In this document: piece by piece, positions 24,401-27,504 of the stretch
Layout: each line of letters begins with the position of its first letter
Numbering within the stretch: position 1 is the first letter of the stretch
The notes under the pieces: generated by a model
What the model was told of the DNA's origin: nothing
What the model saw: the letters and a program-made list of their open reading frames with translations, nothing else
Databases searched by the model: none
Made by a program: the position numbers and the translations under genes
Assembly: GCA_013365325.1 (NCBI GenBank)
Contig: JABVXV010000548.1
Span: 1-27,504 of the forward strand
DNA from: Dipetalonema caudispina
Taxonomy: Eukaryota; Nematoda; Chromadorea; Rhabditida; Onchocercidae
Direction: 5' to 3'
Length of the DNA: 27,504 nucleotides

Positions 24401-26736
24401 CATAAAATTATGGTACAAAGAGCACACGTGCATATCACATCACCATTTAACAATAAAAATCGAGAGTATACCTTTTACATGATTCGGTGGTTGCACTTCG
24501 AGGCCACATTTAGCAGCCCAACCAACTGGAAAAATGAAGCGACTGTCATAACGTTCTTTACTATCATAAGCTTTGTTCCAGCCATCATAACTGATTGTTA
24601 AGTAATCGCCTTTTATATCAACCACAGTTGCCGGGCATGGCTGACCGTTGAAATTTTTGCGATCAATCGCCTCACATTTCATACCCACTTGAAATGTATT
24701 CTTTCTTGGATGATATTTGAATGAAATCTGCAATTACTCTGAGATTGAACAACCCACAACTATTAATGTATTGCTGATGGTGTGATTATTAAAAATGCAA
24801 GAAAGAATAACAAATGTTGGGAACAATTAGAAAAAATTTGATGAAAAGAATGAGGTTTATATAGTTCAGAAAACTAATAACTATCTACCGGTTTGAAAGA
24901 TTCTGGAGGTGCTACTGGAATGCTACCGTCTGCAGCAGGTTTCAACTGATTTTCGATGAATTTATGAAATGAAGCCAAGTTATACATAAAACCAAACGGA
25001 GGCTGCAAAATTAAGCCATTTCTTTCACAGTCTCTGAAATAAATTAAAAATTGGAAAGAACTATACGTCACATTCGTTATTCGTCAATAACCGATAAAAT
25101 TCCTATCCATTTTAATTGGTAACATAAGACAGTTTTCCTTAATTTTATCATCCTTCAAACTTAGTCTAAATACGATTTATTTTCCTTTGACACAGGTCAG
25201 AATGTCTGCTCCATCTAAACTCTTCCATATTTAATTTCTTCAAAAGATCTAATCGTCTTCATAGACTTCATGTTTTCATAAAAATAAAACATTTACAAGA
25301 AATAAAGCAAGTAAAGAAATGACCCACCCAACAGGTTTGATTCGTTCGTCATCACATATAAGCCAGTGATCATTACTTCCATCTTCACCATCAAGTCGAA
25401 GACACACCCAAAGCGAATGAACCGCAACAATTGTCGCCAAGCATTGCACCTCTTTACCTCCAATTTTTTTTATAATTATAAAGAACTTGAAAAGTTTTCC
25501 GCATTCCGCAATCTTCAGTCATCCTGACTTTATTATTAATTCTTCGTTATATTTCGAGCTTTTTCAAATTCCTTACATCCACTTATAGTTTACAGTAATA
25601 TAAATAAATGTATTCGTAAAGCATCTTTTGAAAATCGATGAATGAGAAAAAAAGACAAATTTCTATCTTTGAAGAATGGAACTAAAAAATAAGGTGTTAC
25701 CTCTCGGATCTGGCACTTCCACCTTTTTGCCAGCAGTGAAGTTATTTTTAGGTGGTATAGGATCTTGATAAAAGCAATTTTCCGGTGCTGCAACGGCTTC
25801 GGTTTTCTTCAGATATTCTTGCCATGAAAACGTGATATCCATTATATTTCTAGATGTAATTTCCTGGAAGATGCTTCAATATCTCAACTTCCATGATTTT
25901 ATGAATATGATATGTAAACTAGTATTTGAAAAAGGAAATTCGAAACTTTGTTGTGGCATACTTTTCGAGACGATTGCACAGCGAAAACACTTTTCTCAGC
26001 ATCATTCCTCACAACTTTCCGCGAGTCTAGAGGCGAACCATCCATAGCATCCTCGTCCTCAAATAATTTCCAAATGATTAATTTAAAAGTTGAAAAGTTC
26101 GATGTTTCAAAAAAAATCATGAATCTTCCTGTCCTTAACTTCTATAATATCATAAACCTTATTTTGCATTTCAGTATGTCCCGATTATTTTTCCTTCTGT
26201 AACTGTGATGAGTAATGACAGATCACTTAAAATATTTAAAATATTAAAAAAAAAAAAGAAAAACTGGTAATATACGTCAAAGAAGTCAAGTATCTGCAAA
26301 AAAAACACGGCGAAATTTCAAATAATCTAACTAATTTTTAGTAACCTTACTAATCACACCTTATGGAATAACATTCGAACAATCACCACTACACAATTCT
26401 TGGTATGGCAAGCATCAAGATGACAAGATTGGTCTATCCAGGTAATCACGAATATTAAAACATTTAAATACTCTTAATGAAGTAATAAATTCTTGTCATT
26501 ATTACACAAGCACTATAATTTCCATCAGTGGTGAAGAGATAACGCTGGACCATCAGACTAACATAGGAAATTATCATGGCAGTAAAGGAAGTAAGTAAAC
26601 GTACAGTTGATGAGAAGGGTGACTCAGTGTGTTTATCATCAGAGATCACCAATCTCTGCTCATCGTCCACATCTTCATCCGCTTCCGTAATAAATATTTC
26701 TTGTTTACTGTTCTCTTCCCGGGTTATATCTTCCAT
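21476..26736 (-). CDS. Scm: Scm-type Polycomb-group protein (2 MBT repeats, SLED, SAM)
   Basis: Spliced gene encoding 709 residues. Seen in the translation, in order: an acidic start (residues 1-82, EADEDVDDEQ); MBT repeat 1 (about 94-192); MBT repeat 2 (about 193-313, with GMKCEAID, ISYDGW and DSRFIFPVGW); a basic stretch (339-362, KMRKRKL and RNRKQRR), a likely nuclear signal; a Ser/Ala-rich linker; a SLED domain (about 478-590, VVYLNRG and KLPEKFGPG); a Cys cluster (591-597); an acidic spacer (SDDSEDYE); and a C-terminal SAM domain (about 632-703, QIDGKALILL, FGPALKMM). This order and length match human SCMH1 and SCML2 and the C-terminal part of fly Scm. By family knowledge it is a nuclear chromatin protein: MBT repeats read mono/dimethyl-lysine, SLED binds DNA, and SAM polymerises with the Polyhomeotic SAM, linking to PRC1. 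Fly Scm's N-terminal FCS zinc fingers are absent, as in the mammalian proteins. The start ATG has an in-frame TGA 57 bases upstream. Confidence 0.93.
21476..26736 (-). other. Exon map of the Scm-type gene (17 coding exons)
   Basis: Exons in transcript order (high to low coordinate): 26736-26605, 26293-26276, 26057-25962, 25863-25701, 25457-25328, 25033-24889, 24727-24472, 24184-24113, 23912-23761, 23585-23477, 23375-23305, 23220-23130, 23006-22803, 22505-22320, 22220-22167, 21975-21875, 21625-21476. Every intron is GT-AG and every junction keeps phase; the exons sum to 2,130 bases, that is 709 codons plus a TAA stop. Strong supports are the split SLED domain (phase 1 at 22803/22505) and the split SAM domain (phase 0 at 21875/21625). 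The least certain joins are the microexon 26293-26276, the acceptor at 26058 (ATTTGAG, poor pyrimidine tract), and the donor at 25328, which gives PVGDCERNG across the MBT1 junction. Confidence 0.85.
26276..26293 (-). other. 18-base microexon of the Scm-type gene
   Basis: It encodes ILDFFD in phase 0 on both sides. It sits between a strong acceptor (a T-run followed by GCAG) and a GTATAT donor. It joins the acidic first coding exon, ending SPFSST, to DEDAMDG. Skipping it would keep the reading frame, so it could be alternatively spliced. The call rests on splice signals and phase only. Confidence 0.55.
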
Positions 26737-26743
26737 TATTTTC

Positions 26744-26745
26744 CT
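26744..26745 (-). promoter_or_regulatory. Possible trans-splice (SL) acceptor before the Scm-type start codon
   Basis: The bases ATTTCTAG lie directly upstream, leaving a 7-base leader (GAAAATA) before the ATG at 26736. Nematode mRNAs often receive a spliced leader a few bases before the start codon, so this AG is a natural candidate. It could instead be the acceptor of an ordinary 5' non-coding exon. Confidence 0.35.
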
Positions 26746-27350
26746 AGAAATCTTTAGTAAAGTACCAACACCTATACGAATAACTACCTCTCATAATCCC
26801 CACCAATTCATCTAATCCCTAACACCCGAGACACCCAAATCATCGCACCCGATTCGGACGAGAAAGCACAGCATAGAAAATGTGTACAATGGCAACCCAA
26901 ATATATAGTTCAGCTTCGTTTGACTGCATACGTCACGTACTCCCTCTAATCTTTCCGTGTGTTTCTTTTTGTTGTTCTCTCAAGGAGCCAGCTAATGTCA
27001 CTCTCAGCAGCCATAAAGTCCTAGGTTTGCTGTTTCTGAAGAAGATAAGAGAAGGTGCGAAGTACGCAACAGATGCCGAAACATTGATAATATACGAAAA
27101 GTCAAGAAGCACAGGTGGTGAACTATTAGTATAGTATCTGGAAAGTCTGATGGTTACGGGATCCAACTCCAACCTATGATTTTCAGAAACAAGTATAGCA
27201 AATAGTTATCATTTGCATTGTACACTAGATAAAGCATGTAAAAGATGGAACACGTAAGATCAGAATTACTTTTTAGTAAAGTGAATTTACTGACCAGCAA
27301 ACTTCCAATCAACTCATCTGATAAGTAGACATAAATGGTTGCATCTAACC
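26746..27350. other. 5' flank of the Scm-type gene
   Basis: This stretch is richer in G and C than the first half of the window. It contains two overlapping open frames on opposite strands (26880-27134 plus, 26933-27172 minus) with no recognisable domain. It probably holds the promoter and possibly a 5' intron. Confidence 0.45.
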
Positions 27351-27437
27351 TTAGCCATTTCGTAGCGCTATTTGTTCTGTAGTAAATGTCACATTCAATT
27401 TTCGGTTATATCTCAATCCAGCTGTCTGAATGTCCAC
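27351..27437 (-). other. Exon-like stretch upstream of the Scm-type gene
   Basis: On the minus strand an acceptor-like TTTGCCAG is followed by 28 codons (VDIQTAGLRYNRKLNV, then TFTTEQIALRNG) and a TAA. Composition is protein-like. It could be the last exon of an upstream gene that lies beyond the window edge. A donor-like AAG|GTTAGA overlaps the stop, so it could instead be a 5' exon of the Scm-type gene: an ATG in another frame (ATGGCTAAG) would then join at a weak acceptor near 26753 and extend the product as MAKISRKIMEDI. Neither reading is proven. Confidence 0.25.
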
Positions 27438-27504
27438 CTGGCAAATCATTGCTTATTGTTATAAATTGGAGATTTCGAAAACATTTGAATAACTTACAAG
27501 ATGA

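Overview
The window is AT-rich eukaryotic DNA. It has spliced genes with short GT-AG introns (56 to about 1,300 bases), acceptors such as TTTTTAG, TTTGCAG and ATTTCAG, and many oligo-A/oligo-T and trinucleotide tracts. The style best fits a nematode, most likely a filarial or other clade III species. That placement is an inference from composition and gene architecture; no sequence marker proves it.

Bases 1 to about 15,060 form a gene-poor half. It opens with an ATT microsatellite and holds homopolymer tracts, trinucleotide tracts and short direct repeats. The only ORF there that stands out is at 6888-7121 (+); it is richer in G and C and has an AATAAA signal about 25 bases after its stop. 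I could not identify it.

Bases 15,063-17,974 on the minus strand carry a five-exon gene for a helical, probably coiled-coil protein of about 305 residues that I do not recognise. Its fourth exon reads through only if one base is removed from an AAAA run at 16797-16800, so the gene as written is frameshifted. A canonical AATAAA lies 71 bases past its stop.

Bases 17,975-21,475 are mostly non-coding, with an A26 tract, a (TA)8 tract and one exon-like ORF on the plus strand at 19580-19682.

Bases 21,476-26,736 on the minus strand carry the main find, a complete 17-exon gene that I reconstructed exon by exon. It encodes a 709-residue protein with two MBT repeats, a basic linker, a SLED (Scm-like embedded) domain and a C-terminal SAM domain. 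This is the domain order of the Polycomb-group protein Sex comb on midleg (Scm; human SCMH1 and SCML2). All exon phases agree, including an 18-base microexon. The second MBT repeat keeps an intact methyl-lysine cage, while the first does not.

Bases 26,737-27,504 hold the 5' flank and one exon-like stretch at 27351-27437 (-). The two main genes are co-oriented about 3.5 kb apart. Nothing suggests that they act together.
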